From the NCBI GenBank assembly GCA_014323795.1, contig JACONK010000028.1:1-64000 (forward strand): a stretch of 64,000 nucleotides of DNA, read 5' to 3'. The notes beneath the pieces are model-generated. The model saw only the letters and a list, made by a program, of their open reading frames with translations. It had not been told where the DNA came from and did no database searches. Origin of the DNA: Paracoccaceae bacterium (GTDB lineage: Bacteria; Pseudomonadota; Alphaproteobacteria; Rhodobacterales; Rhodobacteraceae). Position numbers and translations under genes: made by a program. Below, one piece after another: positions 1-8,707 of this stretch (its first letter is position 1; every line of letters begins with the position of its first letter).

Positions 1-4
1 GAAG

Positions 5-817
5 GTGTTTGCCGCGCAATGCCTTACGGCAGACCTCGGCGCAATCGATGGGAAGGCCCTGGGCCTGTCGGTGGAGTTCATTTCCATTCTGCGGGATATA
101 AGTGCCTTTTTTGACAGTGTTTATGCGGGCACCCCGAATGAATTGTGTCGCACTGCCGCGCTGGATTGCTACAGGTCCATGGCCCGGCATAATCTTCATG
201 AACGTGATCGTGCCGCATTGGTGATCGCATTCTGCGTATCCCGTATCATCAAGACGAACGCATTTTGGCAGATGCAGTCAGCAGGGTCCGGGAACCTGGA
301 AACAGACCTCATGGCCCTGCTTTTTTCGGTTGTAAAAGCCTGTCCCGACTATAGGAAATTACCGGCTGAAAGAACGGACGTGATTATTATGAGGGTGTTG
401 GATCGGGAATTGAAGGATTCCGGCTCCCGTTTTCTTCTGCGGGCGGCGGAACGCGGGTGCTGGCTGGCGGACGGGCAGCCGACGATCAGCGACCTGGAAG
501 AAGCCTTGCTCCGCCTGCTTGACGGCGGTGAGGTGACGGAACTGTTTGACCGGGGCACCGTATTGGCAATCACCGAAGGAAGATCGGGATTTCAAGCGAT
601 GCACTTCTTTCGTTCCCGCGCTCCCCTGCAGGGGGCGGAGTGCTTTAGAACCCTGTCTTCCCTTATAGGCAGGGGTGAGCAACTGCCCGTCTGGTCTGCG
701 CGATTGTATGCCAAGGCCGGAAAGGCGGGGGAAGCCGCCGAAATGCGGGCATTGGCCAAACATAGGGGGCGGGCGGAAGCCCGGGCAGACACAGAGGCAG
801 TGCCATCAGCCCGGTAA
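5..817 (+). CDS. Hypothetical protein, possibly truncated at the window edge
   Basis: I do not recognise this 270-residue protein. The frame opens with GTG only four bases from the window edge, so the true start may lie upstream. The sequence reads as a soluble protein: no signal peptide or membrane segment, a mixed helical composition, and a basic, Arg/Ala-rich tail over the last 40 residues. Codon use is like that of the neighbouring genes, which supports a real coding region. It is followed by a spacer of about 600 bases before the ABC importer, so it is probably not part of that operon. No function is proposed. Confidence 0.6.
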   Translation: MFAAQCLTADLGAIDGKALGLSVEFISILRDISAFFDSVYAGTPNELCRTAALDCYRSMARHNLHERDRAALVIAFCVSRIIKTNAFWQMQSAGSGNLETDLMALLFSVVKACPDYRKLPAERTDVIIMRVLDRELKDSGSRFLLRAAERGCWLADGQPTISDLEEALLRLLDGGEVTELFDRGTVLAITEGRSGFQAMHFFRSRAPLQGAECFRTLSSLIGRGEQLPVWSARLYAKAGKAGEAAEMRALAKHRGRAEARADTEAVPSAR

Positions 818-1369
818 GATGAACGCATGAACAGGCGGGCTTGGGCAGACTTCAGCACCGGATGGGAATCCATCCGCACGAACGTTGCTGTCCCTGGCAC
901 CATCTGCGTATGAACGGGCACAGATTCCTGCGCACTGCTTTAGATGTCGGGGCAATCATAACCCCCACAGACAGTACGATCAGATTCCCGGAAATCATGG
1001 AAGTACTCATAAAAAAAATACGATCATGCCATCAACGTTTTCTGCGCCTTGATTGAAGATTCTAAATCAAGTGCTGAAATTCTTGAAGAAATCAGACAAC
1101 CAAAAAGAAATGCTGATGAGCGGATGGCTCTGTTGAAAATGTATCGCCGCTGTGTATCCCCTGTTCTTGATACAGAAACGCATCGGACCTGTGCCGCCGT
1201 GAATAACTCGGGCCGCGGGAACGGCAATCCAATCGGTGGTTCCATGGGATGCAAGTCCGCCGTGCCAGATCGGCATGGCCAACAAACAAGGGTTCCTGTG
1301 GCTGTGTGGCGCGGACCGTTTGATTTTTCAGGATATTTGCGATTGTAAATTTTTTCGTACCTGCCTAAC
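818..1369. other. Spacer with an AT-rich gene fragment
   Basis: No intact gene is seen. From about 990 to 1190 the DNA is more AT-rich than its surroundings and carries a protein-like stretch (about 49 residues from 1049 on the + strand, Glu/Lys/Arg-rich and helical). It would join a possible ATG at 997 only if the run of eight A at 1011-1018 were one base longer. This looks like the remnant of a small gene broken at a homopolymer. The family is unknown. Confidence 0.35.
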
Positions 1370-1432
1370 ACGACCCACACAATGTAGCCGGTGCGAATCC
1401 GGCCTGTACAGAACAGGGTAGAGTGGGGTCGT
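1370..1432 (+). promoter_or_regulatory. Structured RNA leader, possible translational riboswitch
   Basis: The transcript can fold into a three-way junction. The closing stem pairs 1370-1376 with 1426-1432 and, after one bulged A, 1378-1380 with 1423-1425. Hairpin two pairs 1387-1391 with 1399-1403 around a seven-base T-loop-like loop. Hairpin three pairs 1404-1407 with 1413-1416. The 3' strand of the closing stem contains the G-rich segment 1425-1428 that would serve as ribosome-binding site for the TTG start at 1434, so folding would hide it. Hairpin two and the bases after it resemble the P4/L4 part of the cobalamin riboswitch, but there is no B12 box. The fold is seen; the ligand is inferred. 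Confidence 0.4.
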
Positions 1433-1433
1433 A

Positions 1434-2525
1434 TTGGCTGCAGAAACCGGAGATGAAGCATTTGTCGTCTTTGACAGGGTTCAAAAGAGCTATGATGGCG
1501 CAGTGCTTGTTGTCAAAGACCTTAACCTGGACATCGAAAAGGGTGAGTTCGTTACGATGCTGGGGCCGTCAGGTTCAGGCAAGACGACGTGCCTGATGAT
1601 GCTCGCGGGCTTTGAGACCGCAACCAGCGGTACTATTCGTCTGAACGGAAAACCGATAAACAACATTCCGCCACACAGGCGCGGGATTGGAATGGTGTTT
1701 CAGAACTACGCGCTGTTTCCGCATATGACAGTGGGCGAAAACCTCGCCTTCCCGCTGCAGGTGCGCAGGATGGGAAAGTCGGACATTGATGCCAAAGTAA
1801 GGCGTGCGCTCAATATGGTGCAGATGGGCGAATTTGCCGCCCGCCGCCCGGCGCAACTTTCGGGCGGTCAGCAGCAGCGGGTCGCGCTTGCGCGTGCACT
1901 GGTGTTTGATGCGGAACTGGTGCTGATGGATGAACCGCTTGGCGCACTTGATAAACAGCTGCGCGAGCATATGCAGTATGAAATAAAGCACATCCACAAA
2001 AATCTTGGCATCACGGTGGTCTATGTGACCCACGATCAGTCCGAGGCACTGACAATGTCGGACCGTATTGCGGTGTTCAACGACGGGGTGATTCAGCAAT
2101 TGGCATCGCCGGAAGAGCTGTACGAACGTCCCGGAAATGCTTTCGTTGCGCAATTCATCGGTGAAAACAATACGCTGAAAGGCACTGTTAAGGCAATGAA
2201 CGGGCAAAGGGCGACGGTCAGGCTCGACAACGGTGATACAGTCAGTGCCCTTGCCGTGAACTGCGGTCACGCGGACAACCGTACCACGCTGTCAGTGCGT
2301 CCGGAACGGGTCTTTATCGGTGCCCGCGGCGACCTGCCGGTCACCAAAGCGGCGGTCAAAGAGCTGATTTACCTTGGTGATCACATTCGTTGCCGAATGG
2401 AGGTATACGGCACTGACGAATTCATCGTCAAATTACCCAACGCCGCCAGCCATATCCACTTGACGGAGGGCGAGGCGGTTGATATCTGCTGGGAAACCGA
2501 TGATTGCCGCGCACTGGACGGATAA
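1434..2525 (+). CDS. ABC transporter ATP-binding protein, PotA-type
   Basis: This is the ATPase of an importer of the polyamine/opine/iron class; it powers uptake of a small cationic or amine-like solute through the two permeases downstream. Walker A (GPSGSGKTT) lies at residues 44-52, followed by the Q-loop, the LSGGQQQR signature near 140, Walker B (LVLMDEP) near 160, and a C-terminal TOBE regulatory domain over the last 100 residues. At 363 residues it has the usual family length. The start is TTG at 1434: an in-frame stop at 1419 leaves no other candidate before the conserved region. The ribosome-binding site lies inside the structured leader at 1370-1432, so translation may be controlled there. 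First gene of a four-gene importer operon. Confidence 0.9.
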   Translation: MAAETGDEAFVVFDRVQKSYDGAVLVVKDLNLDIEKGEFVTMLGPSGSGKTTCLMMLAGFETATSGTIRLNGKPINNIPPHRRGIGMVFQNYALFPHMTVGENLAFPLQVRRMGKSDIDAKVRRALNMVQMGEFAARRPAQLSGGQQQRVALARALVFDAELVLMDEPLGALDKQLREHMQYEIKHIHKNLGITVVYVTHDQSEALTMSDRIAVFNDGVIQQLASPEELYERPGNAFVAQFIGENNTLKGTVKAMNGQRATVRLDNGDTVSALAVNCGHADNRTTLSVRPERVFIGARGDLPVTKAAVKELIYLGDHIRCRMEVYGTDEFIVKLPNAASHIHLTEGEAVDICWETDDCRALDG

Positions 2526-2541
2526 GGCACGGAAATAAACA

Positions 2542-2572
2542 GCCAGGGATTCCCGGCCCGGGGAATCCTGGC
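2542..2572 (+). promoter_or_regulatory. Intercistronic hairpin between ATPase and binding-protein genes
   Basis: A 12-base-pair inverted repeat with one bulged G (2542-2554 against 2561-2572) around a six-base loop. There is no T-run after it, so it is more likely an mRNA-stabilising or processing element than a terminator. Such hairpins often accompany the high-copy binding-protein gene of ABC operons, which is the next gene here. Confidence 0.5.
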
Positions 2573-2612
2573 CATACCCATCAACGGGCAAACCAGGACA
2601 GGGAGAAGTTAA

Positions 2613-3698
2613 ATGCACCTCAAGACACTGCTGACAGGTGCTGCTTTTGCAGCCCTTATGGCGGGTACCGCGCCGGCAAAAGACCTGACAGTCGTAAGCT
2701 GGGGCGGTGCCTACACAAAAAGCCAGACAGAGGCCTATCATAAGCCGTGGGCGGCCATGACCGGTAAATCCATCGTGTCGGAAGACTATAACGGTGGCCT
2801 GTCCGAAATTAAAGCCCAGGTGGAAGCCGGGAACGTGACCTGGGATGTGGTTGACGTGGAACTGTCCGACGCCGTGCGCGCCTGTGACGAAGGTCTGGCC
2901 GAAGAGATTGACATGTCTGTCCTGCCCCCGGCACCGGATGGAACCCCTGCTGCTGAAGACTTCATCAAAGGTACACTCGATGTGCCCTGTGCCGTTCCGA
3001 CCATCGTCTGGTCAACAATCTTTGCCTACGATAGCGAAAAAATGGCGGATGGCCCCACAACCATCGCTGATTTCTTCGATACCGCGAAGTTCCCGGGTAA
3101 GCGCGGCCTGAAGAAATCGCCGAAAGTCAATCTGGAAATGGCCCTGATGGCCGATGGTGTTGCCGCTGGCGATGTTTACGCGATTCTGTCTACGCCGGAA
3201 GGGGTTGACCGCGCCTTCGCCAAACTTGACAGTATCAAGTCGGAAGTAGTCTGGTGGGAAGCCGGTGCCCAGCCGCCGCAGCTGCTGGCAGACGGGGAGG
3301 TCGCCATGACCACCGCCTTCAACGGCCGGATCTTCAACGCGGTTGCCGCAGAGGGTAAGCCGTTCGAAATCGTCTGGGATGGTCAGGTCTGGGATCTTGA
3401 CCTCTGGATCATTCCCAAAGGGGCACCGAACAAGGAAACCGCACTGGATTTCATCGCTTTCTCGACTGACACTCAGCGTCTGGCTGACCAGGCATCCTGG
3501 ATTTCCTACGGTCCCGCCCGTCAATCCTCTGCACCTCTGGTAGCATCCTATAACTCCAGACCGGACCTGAAGATGGCCCCGCATATGCCGACCGCACCGG
3601 AAAATTTCAGGAACGCCCTGCAGAATGATTTTGAGTTCTGGGCCGACAACCAGGACGAGTTGAACGAGCGGTTCAATACCTGGCTGGCTGCGAATTAA
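2613..3698 (+). CDS. Extracellular solute-binding protein, PotD-type
   Basis: A 361-residue periplasmic receptor for the first Pot-type importer. A Sec signal peptide (Lys, hydrophobic core, APA cleavage region) covers about residues 1-22, and the mature protein begins with the LTVVSWGGAY motif characteristic of the PotD/family-1 polyamine-like binding proteins. The start ATG is preceded by a strong ribosome-binding site (AGGGAGAAG) at 2600-2608. The ligand cannot be read from sequence. Proximity to the corrinoid methyl-transfer block suggests a methylated amine or betaine rather than a classical polyamine, but that is inference. Confidence 0.88.
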   Translation: MHLKTLLTGAAFAALMAGTAPAKDLTVVSWGGAYTKSQTEAYHKPWAAMTGKSIVSEDYNGGLSEIKAQVEAGNVTWDVVDVELSDAVRACDEGLAEEIDMSVLPPAPDGTPAAEDFIKGTLDVPCAVPTIVWSTIFAYDSEKMADGPTTIADFFDTAKFPGKRGLKKSPKVNLEMALMADGVAAGDVYAILSTPEGVDRAFAKLDSIKSEVVWWEAGAQPPQLLADGEVAMTTAFNGRIFNAVAAEGKPFEIVWDGQVWDLDLWIIPKGAPNKETALDFIAFSTDTQRLADQASWISYGPARQSSAPLVASYNSRPDLKMAPHMPTAPENFRNALQNDFEFWADNQDELNERFNTWLAAN

Positions 3699-3761
3699 TC
3701 GCATTGTTTGGGGGGCGGCTTGCGTCCCCCATCCCCCATCCCCTGATGTGTGCAAGGCCGG

Positions 3762-5027
3762 ATGATCGATACCACCCGGACAGACCCGAAAAAAACACTG
3801 CCTGCTTCCGATGGTACATTGCTCAGGAAGAAGCTGCACCGGGTGCTTCTTCGCAGTCGGCTGCGTGCGTTCGGGTTGGTTGTACCGCTGCTTTTGCTGA
3901 TTATTATGGCGTTCCTGGTACCGGTTGTGCTGTTCCTGGTCCGTGCGGTCTACAACGATACGTTTTCATCCAATATGCCGAACGTCACCCCGATGCTTGC
4001 GAAATGGGATCCCGCGTCGGAACCCACAGAAGAAATGTATGCCGCCCTTGTTGCGGATCTGATTAAGACGCGTGAAGATAAATCCATCGGTCGCGTCGCG
4101 ACCCATGTAAACCGGCAACTGTCGGGAACACGGTCGCTTTTCACCTCCACCGCACGGCGTGCAGCCCGGCTTGAGGCCCCCTTCAAACGGGCACTCATAA
4201 GCATCAGGAAAGAGTGGGGCGAGATCAAGACCTGGCATGCGATGAAAATCGCCGCCACAACCTACACCACCGCCTACATCGCACGTGCGGTGGATATGCA
4301 GTTGAACGCCGATGGTTCTTACTCGGCCAGGCCGGAGGACCGGCGCATCCATGTTACGCTTTTCCTGCGTACAATGGAGATTTCCATCGTGGTCACGCTG
4401 ATGGGCGTAGTGTTGGGCTATCCGATAGCATTTCTGCTTGCGAATTTACCAGTGCGCACGTCAAACCTTCTGCTGATACTGGTTCTGCTGCCATTCTGGA
4501 CTTCACTTTTGGTGCGTACAACGGCCTGGATCGCGATGCTGCAGGGGCAGGGGGTTTTGAACGATCTTTTTGTGATCTTTGGTATTGCAACGGATGAGCA
4601 CAGGTTCAGCCTGATCTACAACAAGACCGGCACATTGATTGCCATGACGCATATCCTGCTGCCGTTCATGATACTGCCGCTTTACTCTGTTATGAAGACA
4701 ATCCCGCCGTCTTATGTCCTTGCGGCCCGTTCCATGGGAGCCTCACCCTGGACCGCCTTCTGGTCCGTCTACTTTCCGCAGTCGATCCCGGGGATTGGGG
4801 CGGGAGGGATCCTGGTTTTCATCCTCGCAATCTCCTTTTACATCACACCCGCCCTTGTCGGCGGGCAGGACGGCACGATGATTTCGAACTTTATTGATTT
4901 CCACATGCGGTCCTCGCTCGACTGGTCGCTCGCCGCAGCGATGGGGCTGGTTTTGCTGGTGATTGTCCTGTTTCTCTATTGGCTCTACGACCGCGTTGTG
5001 GGCATTGACAACATGAAGCTCGGGTAG
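3762..5027 (+). CDS. ABC transporter permease, PotB-type with periplasmic insertion
   Basis: Membrane component of the first importer, about 421 residues. One membrane helix near residues 25-47 is followed by a soluble loop of roughly 130 residues, and then the usual five helices and the EAA-type cytoplasmic loop (AARSMGASPWTAF) that docks on the ATPase. Most PotB proteins are about 290 residues, so the loop is an extension. I chose ATG at 3762 because AAGG lies just upstream; a GTG at 3750 is an alternative. A small G/C hairpin at 3706-3726 separates it from the binding-protein gene. The loop may contact the binding protein. Confidence 0.85.
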   Translation: MIDTTRTDPKKTLPASDGTLLRKKLHRVLLRSRLRAFGLVVPLLLLIIMAFLVPVVLFLVRAVYNDTFSSNMPNVTPMLAKWDPASEPTEEMYAALVADLIKTREDKSIGRVATHVNRQLSGTRSLFTSTARRAARLEAPFKRALISIRKEWGEIKTWHAMKIAATTYTTAYIARAVDMQLNADGSYSARPEDRRIHVTLFLRTMEISIVVTLMGVVLGYPIAFLLANLPVRTSNLLLILVLLPFWTSLLVRTTAWIAMLQGQGVLNDLFVIFGIATDEHRFSLIYNKTGTLIAMTHILLPFMILPLYSVMKTIPPSYVLAARSMGASPWTAFWSVYFPQSIPGIGAGGILVFILAISFYITPALVGGQDGTMISNFIDFHMRSSLDWSLAAAMGLVLLVIVLFLYWLYDRVVGIDNMKLG

Positions 5028-5030
5028 CCC

Positions 5031-6281
5031 GTGGCAACGGTTGCGCAACGGTATAGCCATATCCCGCCGCGTCCGCCGCTGTGGTTCACGCTGGCCTGGG
5101 TCGGTGGTTTCGGGGCTATAGCCGGTTTTCTGGGCGCACAGGGCCAGGGTGTGCTGATGCTCCCTTACCTGCTGGCGGGTATTGTAGTGGCCGTCGCACT
5201 GGCACTTCTGTCGGTTTGTGTGCTGAAAACGCGCGCATTGGCCGGATCGGTCTGTGCAGTGGCCATGCTGGTGCCCGGCTGGGCCATGATTGGGTTGGGC
5301 TATGGTGTTTTCATTACCGTAATCGGCTTCATCATCGGGCGGATGTCGATTTGGCTGTCCTCCGGCGACTACCGGCTAAACCAGCCGCCCTACGCCTCCA
5401 CTGGCGAAGTTCTTTGGTTCTACACCTTTCGCTTTATCTGCGGGCTGATTTTTCTGTTTCTCATCTCGCCCATCATCATTCTGATACCGCTGAGTTTCAA
5501 CGTGGAACCTTATTTCAGCTTTACCGATGGGATGTTATCCCTTGAACCGGGGGCGTATAGCCTGCGCTGGTATGCCGACATCTTTCGCAACGGCATGGCC
5601 GCCCCGGACGCGGTTGCGGGCTGGTGGTCTGATATGTGGAATAATGCGCAGTGGGTGCGGTCTGTTCGCAACTCCTTCTTCATCGGCATTTGTGCGACAC
5701 TTTTGGCCACTGGCCTTGGCACCCTGGCTGCCATCGGGCTCAGTCGGTCGGAAATGCCCTGCCGCCGCCCGATCATGGCACTGTTGATTTCACCTATGAT
5801 CGTGCCCCTGGTGATCATCGCTTCGGGCATGTTTTTCATGTTTTCGGATGTGGGCATTGCCAAAACTTACGTCGGGCTGATTGTGGCCCACGCAGTGCTC
5901 GGTACGCCATTTGTGATTATCACTGTGACAGCCACGCTTGTTGGTTTTGACCAGTCTCTGACTCAGGCCGCGGCAAATATGGGGGCGGGCCCCTTGCGCA
6001 CCTTCTTCAAGGTGCAAATGCCGCTGATTCTTCCCGGGGTGATTTCCGGTGCCCTTTTCGCCTTTATCACATCCTTTGACGAGCTTGTGGTGGTGCTGCA
6101 ACTCGCCTCTGCCGAACAGCGCACGATCCCGCGGCGGATGTTTTCTGGCATTCGGGAACAGATCAGCCCGACAATTCTGGCGGTCGCAACGATCCTCGTA
6201 TTAATTTCTGTCATGCTCCTGACAGCGGTGGAACTGCTGCGGCACCGGTCGGAGCGACTGCGGGGAATAAGCGCCGGCTAA
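5031..6281 (+). CDS. ABC transporter permease, PotC-type with N-terminal membrane extension
   Basis: Second membrane component of the first importer, 416 residues, starting at GTG three bases after the preceding stop, which indicates translational coupling. The C-terminal 270 residues are a standard binding-protein-dependent permease with the EAA-type motif (AAANMGAGPLRTF). The N-terminal 130 residues add about three extra membrane segments, so the protein is some 140 residues longer than a typical PotC. It ends 225 bases from the convergent RACo-like gene. Its role follows from operon position and fold; substrate unknown. Confidence 0.85.
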   Translation: MATVAQRYSHIPPRPPLWFTLAWVGGFGAIAGFLGAQGQGVLMLPYLLAGIVVAVALALLSVCVLKTRALAGSVCAVAMLVPGWAMIGLGYGVFITVIGFIIGRMSIWLSSGDYRLNQPPYASTGEVLWFYTFRFICGLIFLFLISPIIILIPLSFNVEPYFSFTDGMLSLEPGAYSLRWYADIFRNGMAAPDAVAGWWSDMWNNAQWVRSVRNSFFIGICATLLATGLGTLAAIGLSRSEMPCRRPIMALLISPMIVPLVIIASGMFFMFSDVGIAKTYVGLIVAHAVLGTPFVIITVTATLVGFDQSLTQAAANMGAGPLRTFFKVQMPLILPGVISGALFAFITSFDELVVVLQLASAEQRTIPRRMFSGIREQISPTILAVATILVLISVMLLTAVELLRHRSERLRGISAG

Positions 6282-6429
6282 GGGATTCCCCGGCGATTGC
6301 CAAAGGTTGGCCGCTGCCGGGCTGATTGCGGATTTCCACACCCTGCAATCCGTAGTGCCAAATGCCCCCGTTGTTTCTTTCTGTCTGATTTGCGTCAACA
6401 GATTCCGTGCCCTGATTTTGGCAGGGACT

Positions 6430-6456
6430 AAAAGGGTGCGGGGCTGGTGGCCCCGC
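6430..6456 (-). terminator. Intrinsic terminator for the corrinoid block
   Basis: A perfect 7-base-pair G/C stem (6438-6444 with 6450-6456, five-base loop) lies in the convergent spacer. Read on the minus strand, the stem is followed by a short T-run (the A-run 6430-6433 on +), in the right place to end the transcript of the RACo-like gene that stops at 6507. Confidence 0.5.
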
Positions 6457-6506
6457 ATCAGCCGCATCCGGGCAGGTCTGCCCGAATGATAATCTTTTCC
6501 CGCCGG

Positions 6507-8561
6507 TCAGGCCCGGGTCCGGCACCGCCTGCGGCCACCCCTGCTGTCTGCGGCTGTGTCCGTGCCGGCGTTGAACGACACCTGCGGAAGCTGCACCACG
6601 CTTTCAAGTATCGGGAACCGTTCCACACTGTTCGGGATGGCACTGGCATTCACAAAATGCTCCTGGAATCGCGGCTCTATCGCGGTTTCGATCTTGTGGA
6701 TCCTGCGCACGGTCTGTTCAACCTCTTTGCGTGCGTCCACGTTCAGAAGCGCGATGCGTGCACCTGTCCCCGCCGCGTTGCCAACACTTGTCACCTTATC
6801 AAACGGACAGTCCGGGATCATGCCCAGCACCATCGCATGTTTGATGCTGATGTGCGCCCCAAAGGCACCGGCGAGCACGATGCGATCGACGGTTTCAACC
6901 TGCATCTTGTCCATCAGCAGGCGCGCACCGGCATAAAGCGCGGCCTTGGCCATCTGGATAGCGCGGATATCCGGGTTGGTCACGGCAACCTTCGGTCCGC
7001 CTTCCGCCGTGCCATCCCAAAGCAGATACGAATAGGTACGCCCGTCAGCGAAACAGCGTACCGTGCCGGTTTGTTTGGGGGAGCCGATCAGGCCCCGCTT
7101 GTCCAGAATACCGGCCATGCGCATTTCTGCCACGACCTCGATGATGCCTGACCCACAGATGCCGGTGATTCCGCTTTTGAGGATCGAGGCTGAAAACCCT
7201 TCCTCGTCGGACCAAAGGTCGGACCCGATAACGCGAAAGCGGGGTTCCTTACTGATCGGGTCAATTTCCACCCGCTCAATAGCCCCTGGTGCGGCGCGCT
7301 GCCCGCCGGATATCTGTGCACCCTCGAAAGCGGGGCCGGTAGGGGAAGAACACGCCAGCACCTTATCCCTGTTGCCCAGAAGGATTTCGGCGTTCGTGCC
7401 GATATCCACAACCAGCACAAGGTCTTCAGATTTGTCCGGTGCCTCGGACAGTGCTACAGCAGCGGCATCGGCACCCACATGGCCTGCCACACAGGGCAGC
7501 AGGTAGACCCGCGCCGCCGGGTGCAGGTTCAGGCCCAGGGCCGCGGCCCGCATGGATACGCTGTCGGATGTGGCCAGTGCAAAGGGTGCCTGGCCCAGTT
7601 CTGACGGATCGATACCCAGCAACAGGTGATGCATGACCGGGTTGCAGACGAAAACCGCATCCACGATCAGCTCCCGGTCGATCTGTGCCTCGGACGCGAT
7701 ATGCACGAAGAGCGCGTTCATCCCTTCGCGCACCGCGTTTGTCAGTTTTTCCGCGCCATTCCGATTCATCATCGAATAGCTGACCCGGCTCATCAGGTCT
7801 TCGCCGAAACGAATCTGCGGATTCATGAGGCCTGAGGATGCCACCACCTCGCCGCTTTGCAGGTCGCACAGGTGCGCCGCGATGGTGGTGGAGCCGATGT
7901 CGACCGCAACCCCGTAGACAGATCCTTCGTAGAACCCAGGCCAAATGGCCATGATCCGCGGGGAAACCGCAGCGTCGCCCATATGGATCGCGCAGGTGAC
8001 TTTTCGGTCATTCTTGCGCAGCACCGGTTGCAGCATTTGCAAGGTACGCAGGTCTGCCCCCGGATGCGGCAGGCTATACTGTCGGCACAGGGCCGTCACG
8101 AGCCGCTCCATATCTCCCCCGGGGTCGTGCATGTCCGGTTCCGGCACCTCGACAAAGAAGAGCCGGGTGGATGGGTTCAGGACGATATCGCGGGCCTCGA
8201 CCCGCTTGCGGATGACCTGCTTGTGCACCTGGCTTTCGGGTGGCACATCGATCACCGCGTCACCCTGCACCCGGGCCTGGCAGCCAAGCCGACGCCCGTC
8301 GATCATCCCGCGCCTGGATTTGAAACGCTCTTCGACCGTGTTCCATTCGGTCAGTGCATTCCGGCCCACGGTGACACCGTGTTTGGGAAATTTACCGTAG
8401 CTCGGCGTGATCTGGCATTTGGAGCAGATACCCCGCCCCCCGCATACGCTGTCAAGGTCCACGCCGAGTGCCCGTGCGGCATCCAGAACCGGCGTCCCCA
8501 CAGGAAAACGCCCGCGTTTACCCGAAGGAGTAAAGACAACAAGGGGGTTTTCTCCAGCCAT
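6507..8561 (-). CDS. RACo-like corrinoid-activation ferredoxin/ASKHA protein
   Basis: Likely reactivates an oxidised corrinoid protein: ATP hydrolysis by the ASKHA fold drives electron transfer from its Fe-S cluster to inactive Co(II). The N-terminus is a 2Fe-2S ferredoxin domain with Cys40, Cys46, Cys49 and Cys94; a linker is followed by an actin-like ATPase domain with VDIGSTT near residue 230 and VDIGTNAEI near 390. At 684 residues it matches RACo/RamA-type proteins. I chose the ATG at 8561 (the frame opens at 8585) because the ferredoxin domain starts directly after it. It is the last gene of a minus-strand block for B12-dependent methyl transfer. Confidence 0.85.
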   Translation of the reverse strand: MAGENPLVVFTPSGKRGRFPVGTPVLDAARALGVDLDSVCGGRGICSKCQITPSYGKFPKHGVTVGRNALTEWNTVEERFKSRRGMIDGRRLGCQARVQGDAVIDVPPESQVHKQVIRKRVEARDIVLNPSTRLFFVEVPEPDMHDPGGDMERLVTALCRQYSLPHPGADLRTLQMLQPVLRKNDRKVTCAIHMGDAAVSPRIMAIWPGFYEGSVYGVAVDIGSTTIAAHLCDLQSGEVVASSGLMNPQIRFGEDLMSRVSYSMMNRNGAEKLTNAVREGMNALFVHIASEAQIDRELIVDAVFVCNPVMHHLLLGIDPSELGQAPFALATSDSVSMRAAALGLNLHPAARVYLLPCVAGHVGADAAAVALSEAPDKSEDLVLVVDIGTNAEILLGNRDKVLACSSPTGPAFEGAQISGGQRAAPGAIERVEIDPISKEPRFRVIGSDLWSDEEGFSASILKSGITGICGSGIIEVVAEMRMAGILDKRGLIGSPKQTGTVRCFADGRTYSYLLWDGTAEGGPKVAVTNPDIRAIQMAKAALYAGARLLMDKMQVETVDRIVLAGAFGAHISIKHAMVLGMIPDCPFDKVTSVGNAAGTGARIALLNVDARKEVEQTVRRIHKIETAIEPRFQEHFVNASAIPNSVERFPILESVVQLPQVSFNAGTDTAADSRGGRRRCRTRA

Positions 8562-8707
8562 ATTCCTTATTCCTTTGCCCCGCACCTTTGATACGCTACA
8601 TATCTACCGGCCAGGCGTCGGGAAAACAGTGCCGGTGCGTCAATTCCTGTTCCGGACGCGACCTCTGGTTCGAAAGAGCGGGAGCAGACGGGGAACCGGC
8701 CACCCCA

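Noticed and set aside
1387-1403. tRNA T-arm-like hairpin
   Set aside because: The loop resembles a T-loop but the second loop base is G, no acceptor, D or anticodon arm can be formed around it, and no other tRNA-like part is present. It is better explained as part of the structured leader.
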